From an uncultured Collinsella sp. (lineage in GTDB: Bacteria > Actinomycetota > Coriobacteriia > Coriobacteriales > Coriobacteriaceae): a stretch of DNA of 31,951 nucleotides. The notes under the pieces are model-generated. The model did no database searches, was not told the origin of the DNA, and was given only the letters and a program-made list of their open reading frames with translations. The translations under genes were made by a program, and so were the position numbers. Positions 23,866 to 30,913 of the stretch are shown piece by piece; within the stretch, counting starts at the first letter, position 1; each line of letters starts with the position of its first letter. Where the stretch lies: the NCBI GenBank assembly GCA_900554645.1, contig USIE01000016.1:1-31951 (forward strand), in the 5' to 3' direction.

Positions 23866-26106
23866 GTGGCAAAGAAGAAGACGAAGAACCAGCCAAAGAA
23901 AAAGCAGGTCAACGCCGAAAACGTCATCGGCCTGCACTCCGAGGTCACCGACCAGCCGATCACGCAGACGCTCGAGGTCAACTACATGCCCTACGCCATG
24001 AGCGTCAACGTCTCGCGTGCGTTCCCCGAGATCGACGGTTTTAAGCCCTCGCACCGCAAGCTGCTCTACACCATGTACAAGATGGGTCTGCTCAAGGGCG
24101 AGCGCCAGAAGAGCGCCAACATCGTGGGTCAGACCATGAAGCTCAACCCGCACGGCGACGCCGCGATCTACGAGACGATGGTGCGCCTGGCGACGGGCAA
24201 CGAAGCGCTGCTTGCCCCCTTCGTAGAGTCGAAGGGCAACTTTGGCAAGTACTATTCGGGCGACCTGAGCTACGCCGCCTCGCGTTATACCGAGGCCAAG
24301 CTCTCCCCCATCAGCGCCGAGATCTTCAAGGACATCGACAAGGATCCGGTCGACTTCGTCGACAGCTACGACGGCGCCATGAAGGAGCCGCGCCTGCTGC
24401 CCACCACGTTTCCCAACATCCTTGTCTCGGCCAATAAGGGCATCGGCGTCGCCATGGCATCCGACATCTGCGGCTTCAACCTCAACGAGGTCTGTACTGC
24501 CACCATGCACTACCTGCAGGATCCCGACTGCGACCTGCTCGAGTACATGCCCATGCCCGACTTCTCGACCGGCGGCGAGATTATCTACCGTCGCGAGGAG
24601 ATGGAGAAGATCATCGAGACCGGCCTTGGCAGCTTCCAGATTCGCTCCCGCTGGCGCTGGATTCCCGAAGAGCGCATCATCGAGGTGTACGAGATTCCCT
24701 ACACCACCAAGACCGATGTCATCATCGAGCGCATCGTCAAGCTCTCCAAGGAGGGCAAGGTCAAGGAGATCGCCGACATCCGCGATGAGACCGACCTTTC
24801 GGGTCTGCGCATCGCCATCGACCTTAAGCGCGGCGTCGACCCCGACAAGCTCATGGCCAAGCTCTATCGCTCGACCACGCTGCAGGATTCGTTCTCGTGC
24901 AACTTCAACGTGCTGGTCGATGGTTACCCTCGCGTTATGGGCGTGCGCCAGATTCTGCACGAGTGGGTCAAGTGGCGTATTGAGTCCACGCGTCGCCGCA
25001 TTAACTTTGACCTGGGCAAAAAGTCCGAGCGCCTGCACCTGCTGCACGGCCTCGAGGCGATCTTGCTCGACATCGACAAGGCCATCGCCATCATCCGCGG
25101 CACCAAGCTCGAAGCCGAGGTCGTGCCCAACCTTATGAAGGGTTTCGACATCGACGAGACCCAGGCCGAGTTTGTTGCCGAGCTTAAGCTCCGCAACATC
25201 AACGAGGAGTACATCCTCAACCGCACCAAGGACATTGCCAAGCTTGAGGGCGAGATTGCCGAGCTTGAGGAGATCCTCTCCAGCGAGGAGAACATCAAGA
25301 AGGTCATCAGCGACGAGCTGGCCGCGGTCAACAAGAAGTACGTGATGCCGCGCCGCACGGGCAGGATCGAGCCCCACGAGGTCATCGAGGTAAGCCTGGA
25401 GCCCGAGGTCGAGGAGTACCCGGTTACCATCATGCTCTCGCGCGATGGCTATCTTAAGAAGATGACGGACCGCGTGCTCAAGAAGGCGACCACGCTCAAG
25501 TACAAGGACGGCGACAAACCCTTTATCGAGTTCCCGTCCTCCAACACCCACGAGTTGCTGGTCTTTACCAACAAGAGCCAGGTGTACAAGTGCAAGGTTG
25601 CGGCGTTTGAGGATACCAAGTCGGCCCAGCTGGGCTCGTACCTGCCGACCGATCTTGAGATGGAACCCGACGAGAGCGTCATCTGGGTCATCGACCCCGA
25701 GGACTACAAGGCCGACGTGTTGTTCGTCTTTGAGAACGGCCGCGTGGTGCGCGTCGCGCTTTCTGGATACGTCACCAAGACCAACCGCAAACGCCTCAAG
25801 AACGCCATCTACGGCGGCAGCAAGCTGCTGTATGCCCAGGTGCTCAACACAGATCGTGACATCGCGCTGGTCTCGAGCGACTATCGCCTGATGAACTTCA
25901 ACACGTCGCTGCTCAAGACCAAGACGACCACCAACACGCAGGGCGTCCAAGCCTTTACGGCCAAGAAGGGCCGCTCGGTCACCACCGTCGGCACAACCGA
26001 GGAGATTCTTGGCGCCGGCGTCTCGGCCGAGAAGTTCACCGCGCAGAGCCTCCCCTCAGCCGGTGCCCTCATGAAGGAAAACGACATGCCGAGCCTGTTT
26101 GACTAA
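23866..26106 (+). CDS. GyrA/ParC-like type II topoisomerase subunit
   Basis: 746 residues. The N-terminal winged-helix breakage-reunion domain carries catalytic Y141 in SRYTEAKL. The tower and coiled coil cover about 340-480, with heptads such as LEGEIAELEEILSSEENIKK. A shortened beta-pinwheel domain covers about 500-740. The GyrA box (QRRGG) is absent, as in ParC. The quinolone loop reads NPHGDAAIYE, with A99 at the position of E. coli Ser83 and E103 at Asp87. GTG 23866 follows AGAGGAAATC. It pairs with the preceding B subunit to cut and pass duplex DNA. The lack of the GyrA box argues for decatenation or relaxation instead of supercoiling. Confidence 0.92.
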   Translation: MAKKKTKNQPKKKQVNAENVIGLHSEVTDQPITQTLEVNYMPYAMSVNVSRAFPEIDGFKPSHRKLLYTMYKMGLLKGERQKSANIVGQTMKLNPHGDAAIYETMVRLATGNEALLAPFVESKGNFGKYYSGDLSYAASRYTEAKLSPISAEIFKDIDKDPVDFVDSYDGAMKEPRLLPTTFPNILVSANKGIGVAMASDICGFNLNEVCTATMHYLQDPDCDLLEYMPMPDFSTGGEIIYRREEMEKIIETGLGSFQIRSRWRWIPEERIIEVYEIPYTTKTDVIIERIVKLSKEGKVKEIADIRDETDLSGLRIAIDLKRGVDPDKLMAKLYRSTTLQDSFSCNFNVLVDGYPRVMGVRQILHEWVKWRIESTRRRINFDLGKKSERLHLLHGLEAILLDIDKAIAIIRGTKLEAEVVPNLMKGFDIDETQAEFVAELKLRNINEEYILNRTKDIAKLEGEIAELEEILSSEENIKKVISDELAAVNKKYVMPRRTGRIEPHEVIEVSLEPEVEEYPVTIMLSRDGYLKKMTDRVLKKATTLKYKDGDKPFIEFPSSNTHELLVFTNKSQVYKCKVAAFEDTKSAQLGSYLPTDLEMEPDESVIWVIDPEDYKADVLFVFENGRVVRVALSGYVTKTNRKRLKNAIYGGSKLLYAQVLNTDRDIALVSSDYRLMNFNTSLLKTKTTTNTQGVQAFTAKKGRSVTTVGTTEEILGAGVSAEKFTAQSLPSAGALMKENDMPSLFD

Positions 26107-26142
26107 AACAACGGCAGCCAAACCGTCATGGTTTTACAATGC

Positions 26143-26185
26143 AGCGGGGCCCGGAGCGCAGCAACATCGCGCTCCGGGCCCCGCT
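26143..26185 (+). terminator. Strong hairpin after the topoisomerase operon
   Basis: AGCGGGGCCCGGAGCGC (26143-26159) pairs perfectly over 17 bp with 26169-26185, with a nine-base loop, 37 bases after the stop codon. No U-run follows directly, but the stem is very stable. Confidence 0.8.
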
Positions 26186-26262
26186 CGTTGCAACGTAGTC
26201 GGAATAATAGGAATCCCCGTTTTTCACTCCTGCAATCCCGCGGCACAAGACATGTTAAACCG

Positions 26263-26319
26263 TTAGCAAAACTTGCAAAAATTAGCAAAAGTTGCAAAAA
26301 GTAGCAAAACCTGCAAAGG
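26263..26319. repeat. Three tandem copies of a 19-bp unit
   Basis: TTAGCAAAACTTGCAAAAA, TTAGCAAAAGTTGCAAAAA and GTAGCAAAACCTGCAAAGG lie head to tail with an exact 19-base period. Each contains AGCAAAA and TGCAAA(A/G), giving a near 9-10 base sub-period of one helical turn. They sit just before an ATPase remnant and may be the regulatory repeats of the lost gene. Confidence 0.85.
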
Positions 26320-26794
26320 GGCCACCATGGATCGCAGCAAATGTCTCCGCCATGCCAGGCATGCTCGAAGATATTATCGAGCGAACCAAAGAAGCGGCAG
26401 ATAGCTACCTTTCACAGTCTCACGCGCGCATGAACGGCGTTCAAATTGGTCCAGTGGGCATCAATTGGACATATGTTCAAGAAGCCCAGGGCAACTGGCG
26501 CACGTGCATGAATGGCATCTTCAGGCAACTCGAGAAGCATGGCATCGGGCTTCTCTCGAAACGACCTATCGGGAGCTTTCCGATAAAGACATTGAGTTTT
26601 TGCTCGCGATGCTGCCCGATTCTGGCCCCAGCAGGACCTCGGAGATAGCCAAACGCATGGGCGTCGCCAGCAACTACGCAAGCCAATACAAACGCCGCCT
26701 CCTCGAGGACGGCGTTATCGGGGAACGTGGACGTGGCCTCGTCGGCTTTGACATACCCGCGTTCAGGGAGTTCCTGAGCGAGAAAGTCTCCTAG
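26320..26794 (+). pseudogene. AAA ATPase remnant, copy 2
   Basis: One frame reads WIAANVSAMPGMLEDIIERT, GVQIGPVGINWTYVQEAQGN and GIFRQLEKHGIGLL to about 26555. The Walker A part before it is missing. A second frame then gives the C-terminal winged-helix: LSDKDIEFLLAMLPDSGPSR, TSEIAKRMGVASNYASQYKR and DIPAFREFLSEKVS to the stop at 26794. The ATPase core between them (Walker B and sensors) is deleted and the frame is shifted. The first part matches copy 1 at about 10250-10378. Confidence 0.8.
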
Positions 26795-26824
26795 CACGCG
26801 GAGATTGTCCACAAGGGCAACGGT

Positions 26825-26889
26825 GCATGGCAATCAACGATTCACCCGGCAAGGACGGCAAGTACTTCCAATAACGCTGATTGCCATGC
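26825..26889. repeat. 12-bp inverted repeat, 41-base spacer
   Basis: GCATGGCAATCA (26825-26836) pairs perfectly with TGATTGCCATGC (26878-26889). It lies between the ATPase remnant and the end of the convergent reductase gene, and the + strand continues TTCTTCTTGTCCTT. It may serve as a terminator for both. Confidence 0.55.
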
Positions 26890-26902
26890 GTTCTTCTTGT
26901 CC

Positions 26903-27433
26903 TTAGGCGAGCTTGCGAGCGAGCTCTCGCACCTCTTCCAACTTGGGCGACGATGCCATGCTGTCGCGCTCGGTCATACCGCTGATGGTGACAATGCCCT
27001 GGTCCTCCCACTTGCAGTACGCGCAGGTCGACTTGTACATAGCGATCGCCGCATCATAGACGCCCTCGCTGTGGCTATCGAGCAAAAGGGCCGTCTTGGT
27101 GAACGGGAAGCCCGTGGCACCGAAGGCGTACAGGCGGTCGATGGCGGCCTTCTCCTGCGCGGTGATATCAAACCAGTAGATGGGCGAAGCGAAGACAACC
27201 ATGTCGGCGCCTTTCAGCGGCTCAATCACGTTGGCCATGTCATCCTTCTGCACACAGGTGCCCTCATGGGTAAAGCAGTACTGGCATCCCAGACAACCAG
27301 CGATCTTCTTGCTGGCAACGCGGATGACCTCGACTGTATGGCCGGCCTCGCGCGCGGTCTCGGCAAACGCCTCGACCATGGTGTCGGTATTGGCGCCCTT
27401 GCGCGGGCTACCACTCAATACAACGATATTCAT
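26903..27433 (-). CDS. Flavodoxin-fold NAD(P)H-dependent FMN reductase
   Basis: 176 residues of the NADPH-dependent FMN reductase / iron-sulfur-flavoprotein-like family. The FMN phosphate loop is SGSPRKGANTDTM (7-19) and the flavin-contact loop ASPIYWFDITAQ. A Cys-rich insert, GCLGCQYCFTHEGTC (about 46-60), recalls the cluster region of Isf proteins, but the spacing is not the compact Isf CX2CX2CX4-7C pattern, so it may be a plain thiol or metal site. It reduces quinones, nitro or azo compounds, or free flavin in the cytoplasm. GGAGG stands nine bases before ATG 27433. It is a single gene. Confidence 0.9.
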   Translation of the reverse strand: MNIVVLSGSPRKGANTDTMVEAFAETAREAGHTVEVIRVASKKIAGCLGCQYCFTHEGTCVQKDDMANVIEPLKGADMVVFASPIYWFDITAQEKAAIDRLYAFGATGFPFTKTALLLDSHSEGVYDAAIAMYKSTCAYCKWEDQGIVTISGMTERDSMASSPKLEEVRELARKLA

Positions 27434-27581
27434 AGAAATCTCCCTCCTTCATGCCGCGGGCGCACGGCACACATTTCGTTGTAACCAAAACAGATGGAGC
27501 TATTCAGTCGTCCGCAAACCACATCTCTCGTTCGTGCTCTCTAGACAAGGCGCAAACGGTGCTGCACCCCCCCCTGTCGCG

Positions 27582-27764
27582 CTATATCCCTACGTAGTGT
27601 TCAGAATCCCTGCTCACCGAGCAGCACCACGCGAGGTCTAGAACGAGTACGCTTTCCCGGGTGCAGGGCTCATGCCCTATGCAGGAGATGAGGACCTTCG
27701 GGAACACGTCCCCGATGGACAGAAGCGACGCGAGCTCCCCCTCGAGCATCAAGTTGATGCTCAT
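27582..27764 (-). CDS. Small unknown protein
   Basis: 60 residues from ATG 27764 (MSINLMLEGELASLLSIGDV), or 66 from ATG 27782. Both starts have purine-rich sites (GAGAGG; AAGGAG). No family recognised; no clear membrane helix or signal. It follows a second small ORF and a 17-bp palindrome on the same strand. The downstream 27434-27581 shows nothing else. Confidence 0.4.
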   Translation of the reverse strand: MSINLMLEGELASLLSIGDVFPKVLISCIGHEPCTRESVLVLDLAWCCSVSRDSEHYVGI

Positions 27765-27787
27765 ATCGCCTCTCACATACACTCTCC

Positions 27788-27834
27788 TTCCCGGTTTCGA
27801 AACTCGAATTTATTTAAAGTTTCGAAACCGGGAA
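27788..27834. repeat. Perfect 17-bp inverted repeat with TTTCGAAA cores
   Basis: TTCCCGGTTTCGAAACT (27788-27804) pairs exactly with 27818-27834 across an AT-rich 13-base spacer. Each arm contains a smaller TTTCGAAA palindrome. It covers the end of one small minus-strand ORF and abuts the ribosome site of the next. It resembles the palindromic leader at 20177-20213 in design. Confidence 0.85.
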
Positions 27835-27984
27835 AGCAATATACAAAAGGATGTGTCGAGAAACGAATCCCAGCCATGTCATGTCGGCAGCGACGAAGGG
27901 CGCGTCCGCGCGTGCCACAATGCGGCCATCAGAGATGAAAACACAGTCCCCGTCGGGTAGTCGTGGGCGTGCGCTAGTCCGCAT
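27814..27984 (-). CDS. Small unknown protein, possibly truncated
   Basis: 56 residues (MRTSARPRLPDGDCVFISDG, RIVARADAPFVAADMTWLGF and a hydrophobic end). AGGAGG lies ten bases before ATG 27984. The last 15 residues are encoded by the palindrome and its AT-rich flank, so the original C-terminus may have been replaced. Family unknown. Confidence 0.4.
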   Translation of the reverse strand: MRTSARPRLPDGDCVFISDGRIVARADAPFVAADMTWLGFVSRHILLYIAFPVSKL

Positions 27985-28048
27985 CAGTAACCTGCCTCCT
28001 TGGTTGTCCCTTCTCTGCATGGTCATCTACATAAAGGAGGAACCAACC

Positions 28049-28468
28049 ATGCAGATCAGCGTGTCGTCCACCCTGACCGTATATCACGACGGTCAATTCT
28101 GGGTCGGGCTGGCGGAGCACGTCGAGGGCGGAAGGTATGGCGTCGCCCGCATCGTCTTCGGCGCGGAGCCGTCCGATGAGGAGATTCTGCGATTCGTTAC
28201 AAGCGAATGGGAGAAGCTCTCGTTCTTCGGCGACAAGGCCACTGAAACAAGCAAGCCCGCGAAGAACCCCAAGCGGCGCGCTCGCGAGGCAGCGAAAGCC
28301 CTTAAACGGCCCGCGGTGAGCACCAAGGCACAACAGGCGCTCGCGGCACAGCGGGAAGCGATGAAGCGGGAGTCGGCTCAAGCAAGAAGCCGACGCCGTG
28401 TGGAAAAGGCTGATGCGCGCTACGAACAGAGAAAACTGAAGCGCAAGCAGAAACATCGCGGGCATTGA
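28049..28468 (+). CDS. yjdF: YjdF family protein (DUF2992)
   Basis: 139 residues. The N-terminal 70 match YjdF: ISVSSTLTVYHDGQFWVGLA, GGRYGVARIVFGAEPSDEEI and FVTSEWEKLSF. The C-terminal half is strongly basic and helical (AREAAKALKRPAVSTKAQQA to KRKQKHRGH), also typical. In Firmicutes the gene often follows the yjdF riboswitch, which senses aromatic heterocycles; the leader here is short and I see no such aptamer. ATG 28049 has AAAGGAGG eight bases before it; the longer open frame to 27851 is not needed. The exact function is unknown, possibly protection against toxic azaaromatics. 28469-28676 shows nothing recognisable. Confidence 0.9.
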   Translation: MQISVSSTLTVYHDGQFWVGLAEHVEGGRYGVARIVFGAEPSDEEILRFVTSEWEKLSFFGDKATETSKPAKNPKRRAREAAKALKRPAVSTKAQQALAAQREAMKRESAQARSRRRVEKADARYEQRKLKRKQKHRGH

Positions 28469-28676
28469 TCGCTATTTGCAGCAAGGCAAACCATATACAG
28501 CAGCGGCGCCAGTTCCACTTGAAGCCGACGCCGCGTAGGCGCTGATGGTGACGGCTATGCACGGGCACGGGCGCGCCACCGCACTTCACAGCTTGTTTCT
28601 CAAGTATTTGGGACGTACACGCGGCGTTCAATAATGCGGAGCGACTCCGCATGGCTCGGGATTGAGCTGAGGCGCC

Positions 28677-29126
28677 CTACTTCTCGCCCTCCAGCAGGCC
28701 CACGATGCGGTCGATGTCGACGGCGAAGCGGGGCCTTCCCTCGCGCTCGTAGCGGTCGAGGTATGCCTGGCACTCGGAGACAATGCGCTTGGTGTTGCCG
28801 TCGATGATGCGCTGGAGCGTCTCGTAGTAGGCCGAGCCCTCGGTCCTGAAGCGGCGCTGGTAGGCCTTGGTTATGGGGAACATCTTGATGTAGTGGATGC
28901 CGTGGCGGCAGCCGGGGCGCGTCGTGGGGCGGGGTGGTAACGCAAAGTACTGGTCTTTGGGCACGTTAGGGGCGATGTTGGAACGCAGCGGCACGGCGAA
29001 GTCCCTGCGCTTCCCGCGGAAACGCAGCCTCACCACCACGATGCAGGGGCGATTGTGCTTAAGCATGAGCTCGCGGTCGCCCTCGACGAGGTCGAAGAAG
29101 TCCTGGGAGATGGATACGATCTTCAT
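28677..29126 (-). CDS. ToxN/TenpN-like type III toxin (endoribonuclease)
   Basis: 149 residues. The N-terminus MKIVSISQDFFDLVEGDREL, then NRPCIVVVRLRFRGKRRDFA, then VPLRSNI follows the pattern of type III toxins (R-P-Y-I-hydrophobic strand, then FAIPLRSNI) seen in TenpN and CptN. GIHYIKMFPI and a helical C-terminus (YYETLQRIIDGNTKRIVSEC) also fit. Such toxins are RNases held inactive by their own repeat RNA. The gene has GGGGGG ten bases before ATG 29126. Its leader has a promoter and a terminator-like hairpin just before the toxin, the expected layout, but no clear tandem repeats. Recognition is by pattern only. Confidence 0.6.
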   Translation of the reverse strand: MKIVSISQDFFDLVEGDRELMLKHNRPCIVVVRLRFRGKRRDFAVPLRSNIAPNVPKDQYFALPPRPTTRPGCRHGIHYIKMFPITKAYQRRFRTEGSAYYETLQRIIDGNTKRIVSECQAYLDRYEREGRPRFAVDIDRIVGLLEGEK

Positions 29127-29152
29127 CGGTTACGCCCCCCTTCATACGAAGC

Positions 29153-29176
29153 GGGGCCCGCATCGCTGCAGGCCCC
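29153..29176 (-). terminator. Hairpin between the RNA leader and the toxin gene
   Basis: GGGGCC at 29153-29158 pairs with GGCCCC at 29171-29176 around a 12-base loop, 27 bases before the toxin start. In type III systems a leaky terminator at this position sets the RNA-to-toxin ratio. No long U-tract is seen. Confidence 0.5.
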
Positions 29177-29270
29177 TACAGGTGGGCGATATTCTACGCC
29201 TTGCGGCACCCCGTCGCCCACGGAGGTTAAACGTACACGTAAGCCGTACTCTGAAAGCCGCGGCTTCCGG
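29177..29270 (-). ncRNA. Candidate antitoxin RNA leader
   Basis: This lies between the putative promoter and the pre-toxin hairpin. It contains GTGGGCGA (29182-29189) and TCGCCCAC (29214-29221) as a stem enclosing GGTGCCGCAAGGCG-like substructure, and a GAAGCCGCGGCTTTC hairpin on the minus strand near 29250-29265. I see no 20-50 base tandem repeats, which known type III antitoxins have, so this is speculative. Confidence 0.25.
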
Positions 29271-29275
29271 CAAGG

Positions 29276-29303
29276 AGTTTATACCACGAAAGGTCACTTT
29301 CAA
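29276..29303 (-). promoter_or_regulatory. Possible promoter of the toxin locus
   Basis: On the minus strand TTGAAA (29298-29303) and TAAACT (29276-29281) are 16 bases apart, about 150 bases before the toxin start. Confidence 0.4.
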
Positions 29304-29356
29304 TGCACATAGCTCGCAAAATAACACTCGCTGGGCCGTCACCCCTGGCAGTTACC

Positions 29357-29374
29357 CTCCAATCTTCATTGGAG
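29357..29374. repeat. 7-bp hairpin
   Basis: CTCCAAT (29357-29363) and ATTGGAG (29368-29374) surround CTTC. It is a small stem next to a larger palindrome; role unknown. Confidence 0.5.
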
Positions 29375-29393
29375 TCAGCAGGTCAATTCATAC

Positions 29394-29442
29394 AGTTATG
29401 GGGGTGTATCCTAAAGGGAATCAAATTTACACCCCCATAACT
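29394..29442. repeat. Perfect 15-bp inverted repeat
   Basis: AGTTATGGGGGTGTA (29394-29408) pairs exactly with 29428-29442 over a 19-base spacer. It has the same arm-spacer-arm design as 20177-20213 and 27788-27834, but no gene directly follows. It may be a solo control site left after gene loss. The rest of 29443-29617 shows nothing recognisable. Confidence 0.8.
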
Positions 29443-29617
29443 AAGGAATTTTCTATTCCCACTCAATGACTAGAGCCCTGGTGTAATTGGCTGGATCACC
29501 GTTCCGGGAACCGGTATCGACCTACCTGTCCGTCAAGCTCCTTCTTCAGCTCCAGCCTTGTATCTGACTCGCGCCGCTATAAGCGAAAACCGAAGAGATG
29601 CGTCTTAGCCAGGAAAA

Positions 29618-29673
29618 TGAGGTTAGCCTTATCTTACTGCATGATTCGTGTGTTATAGTTAGATGGCTCTAAC
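29618..29673 (+). promoter_or_regulatory. DtxR/IdeR-like box and promoter of the methyltransferase operon
   Basis: TGAGGTTAGCCTTATCTTA (29618-29636) matches 13 of 19 positions of the DtxR/IdeR consensus TTAGGTTAGGCTAACCTAA. A TATAGT -10 box (29654-29659) lies 17 bases after its end, so the box would cover the -35 region. A second symmetric site, GTTAGATGGCTCTAAC (29658-29673), follows the -10. This suggests metal-dependent repression. Confidence 0.45.
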
Positions 29674-29691
29674 TGTTTGGGGGCGATAGCC

Positions 29692-30321
29692 ATGCACGAA
29701 CGCAAGGGCTTCTGGGACAAGAATGCCGGTCGGTACGACCGTTTCATGCGAAAGGACCGGGCGGCGTATGAGAAGATGTATGGGCTTATCCGGCCGGTAG
29801 TGAAAGCAAAAACCGTACTGGAGGTTGCCACCGGCACGGGGCTTATCGCAAAGAACATCGTGAATGCGGCGGCGCGCATCGAGGCTACAGACGCTTCTGC
29901 AGAGATGATCCTTGAAGCAAAGCGGGACAATCAATCCGCAAAGCTGCACTTTTCCGTACAAGATATGTTCCGCCTGCCCTATGCACAGAAGTCCTTCGAA
30001 GTGGTGATCGCGTCCAACGCGCTTCACATAGTGCCGCATCCGGAAAAGGCCCTGCAAGAAATCAGGCGGGTGCTGAAGGACGACGGTGTGCTCATCGCGC
30101 CAACCTTCACCCACGCGGGGAACTCGGTTCCCGGCAAGGCAAAAGCCTTTTTCATGAGTATGGCGGGATTCCCCCTCCATAGCAGGTGGACAAGCGAGGA
30201 ATACCTGTGTTTCCTGTGTCAAAACGGCTGGTCGGTGCAGAAAAGCGCGGTGCTGAAGGCCTCGTTCCCGTTGACCTATGCGGAATGCACGAAATCGGAG
30301 GGGCCAGATGTCGTTCTTTGA
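29692..30321 (+). CDS. Class I SAM-dependent methyltransferase 1
   Basis: 209 residues, methyltransf-11/UbiE-like. Motif I is VLEVATGTGLIAKNI (about 43-57), the acidic ribose-binding residue is in IEATDASAEM, motif II is FEVVIASNALHIV and motif III VLKDDGVLIAPTF. The N-terminus FWDKNAGRYDRFM is typical for small-molecule or quinone methyltransferases. ATG 29692 has GGGGG eight bases upstream; a TTG at 29677 is less likely. It overlaps the next gene by 14 bases. Substrate unknown. Confidence 0.88.
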   Translation: MHERKGFWDKNAGRYDRFMRKDRAAYEKMYGLIRPVVKAKTVLEVATGTGLIAKNIVNAAARIEATDASAEMILEAKRDNQSAKLHFSVQDMFRLPYAQKSFEVVIASNALHIVPHPEKALQEIRRVLKDDGVLIAPTFTHAGNSVPGKAKAFFMSMAGFPLHSRWTSEEYLCFLCQNGWSVQKSAVLKASFPLTYAECTKSEGPDVVL

Positions 30322-30913
30322 AAACACCCGCAAGCCCGTGGGCCTCGGCGGAATACTTATGGTTGCCATGATGAATCTGGGCCACGGCCCTGTGGCGCGG
30401 TGGGGACTTCGATTTTTACGACTTGCGCCAAACGCCAAGGTGCTGGATTGCGGCTGCGGCGGCGGGGCGAACATAAAACGGCTGCTGGAAAAATGCCCGC
30501 ATGGCGTCGTCAAGGGCATCGACTATTCGCCCGTCAGCGTGGAGAAGGCTAGAAAGCTCAACCGAGTTGCAATTCAGGAGGGGCGTTGCGCCGTTCTGCA
30601 AGGCAGTGTGGCGGATATGGTGTTTGAGGATAGCTACTTCGATGCTGCCACGGCCTTTGAGACCGTCTATTTTTGGCCCGATTTGCCCCGATGCTTCCGT
30701 GAGGTCTGGCGGGTGCTGAAGCCGGGCGGGACAATTCTTATCTACAACGAGAGCAATGGCGATACGGACAAGGACGAGAGGTGGACGCAGATCATCGGCG
30801 GCATGACCATCTACAAGGACATTGAATTAAAGGCATGTCTGGAGCAGGCGGGTTTTCACGAGGTGCAGATACACAAAAAGAAAAAGTGGCTCTGCGTCAC
30901 GGCGCGGAAGTAA
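30308..30913 (+). CDS. Class I SAM-dependent methyltransferase 2
   Basis: 201 residues. Motif I VLDCGCGGGANIKRLL (about 42-57), GIDYSPVSVEKAR for SAM binding, FDAATAFETVYFW and VLKPGGTILIYNE. It ends with a basic KKKKWLCVTARK. ATG 30308 follows GAGGGG by four bases inside the end of methyltransferase 1, so the two are translationally coupled. A longer frame to 30278 would only add upstream-gene overlap. Substrate unknown; a metal-linked or membrane role is possible given the box in front of the operon. Confidence 0.88.
   Translation: MSFFENTRKPVGLGGILMVAMMNLGHGPVARWGLRFLRLAPNAKVLDCGCGGGANIKRLLEKCPHGVVKGIDYSPVSVEKARKLNRVAIQEGRCAVLQGSVADMVFEDSYFDAATAFETVYFWPDLPRCFREVWRVLKPGGTILIYNESNGDTDKDERWTQIIGGMTIYKDIELKACLEQAGFHEVQIHKKKKWLCVTARK

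Noticed and set aside
23020..25950. A 976-codon open frame on the minus strand opposite the topoisomerase genes
   Set aside because: It is antisense to two clear topoisomerase genes, has low-complexity Leu/Val/Asp/Gly composition caused by GC-biased third positions, and matches no domain.
26263..26319. CRISPR array
   Set aside because: Three directly abutting 19-bp units have no spacers and no cas genes are nearby.
27860..28048. yjdF riboswitch upstream of yjdF
   Set aside because: The conserved aptamer elements could not be recognised; the sequence is instead open on the minus strand as a small ORF with its own ribosome site.
29486..29530. tRNA or T-loop-like sequence around TTCCGGGAACCGG
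   Set aside because: It does not fold into a cloverleaf and has no acceptor stem or anticodon arm.
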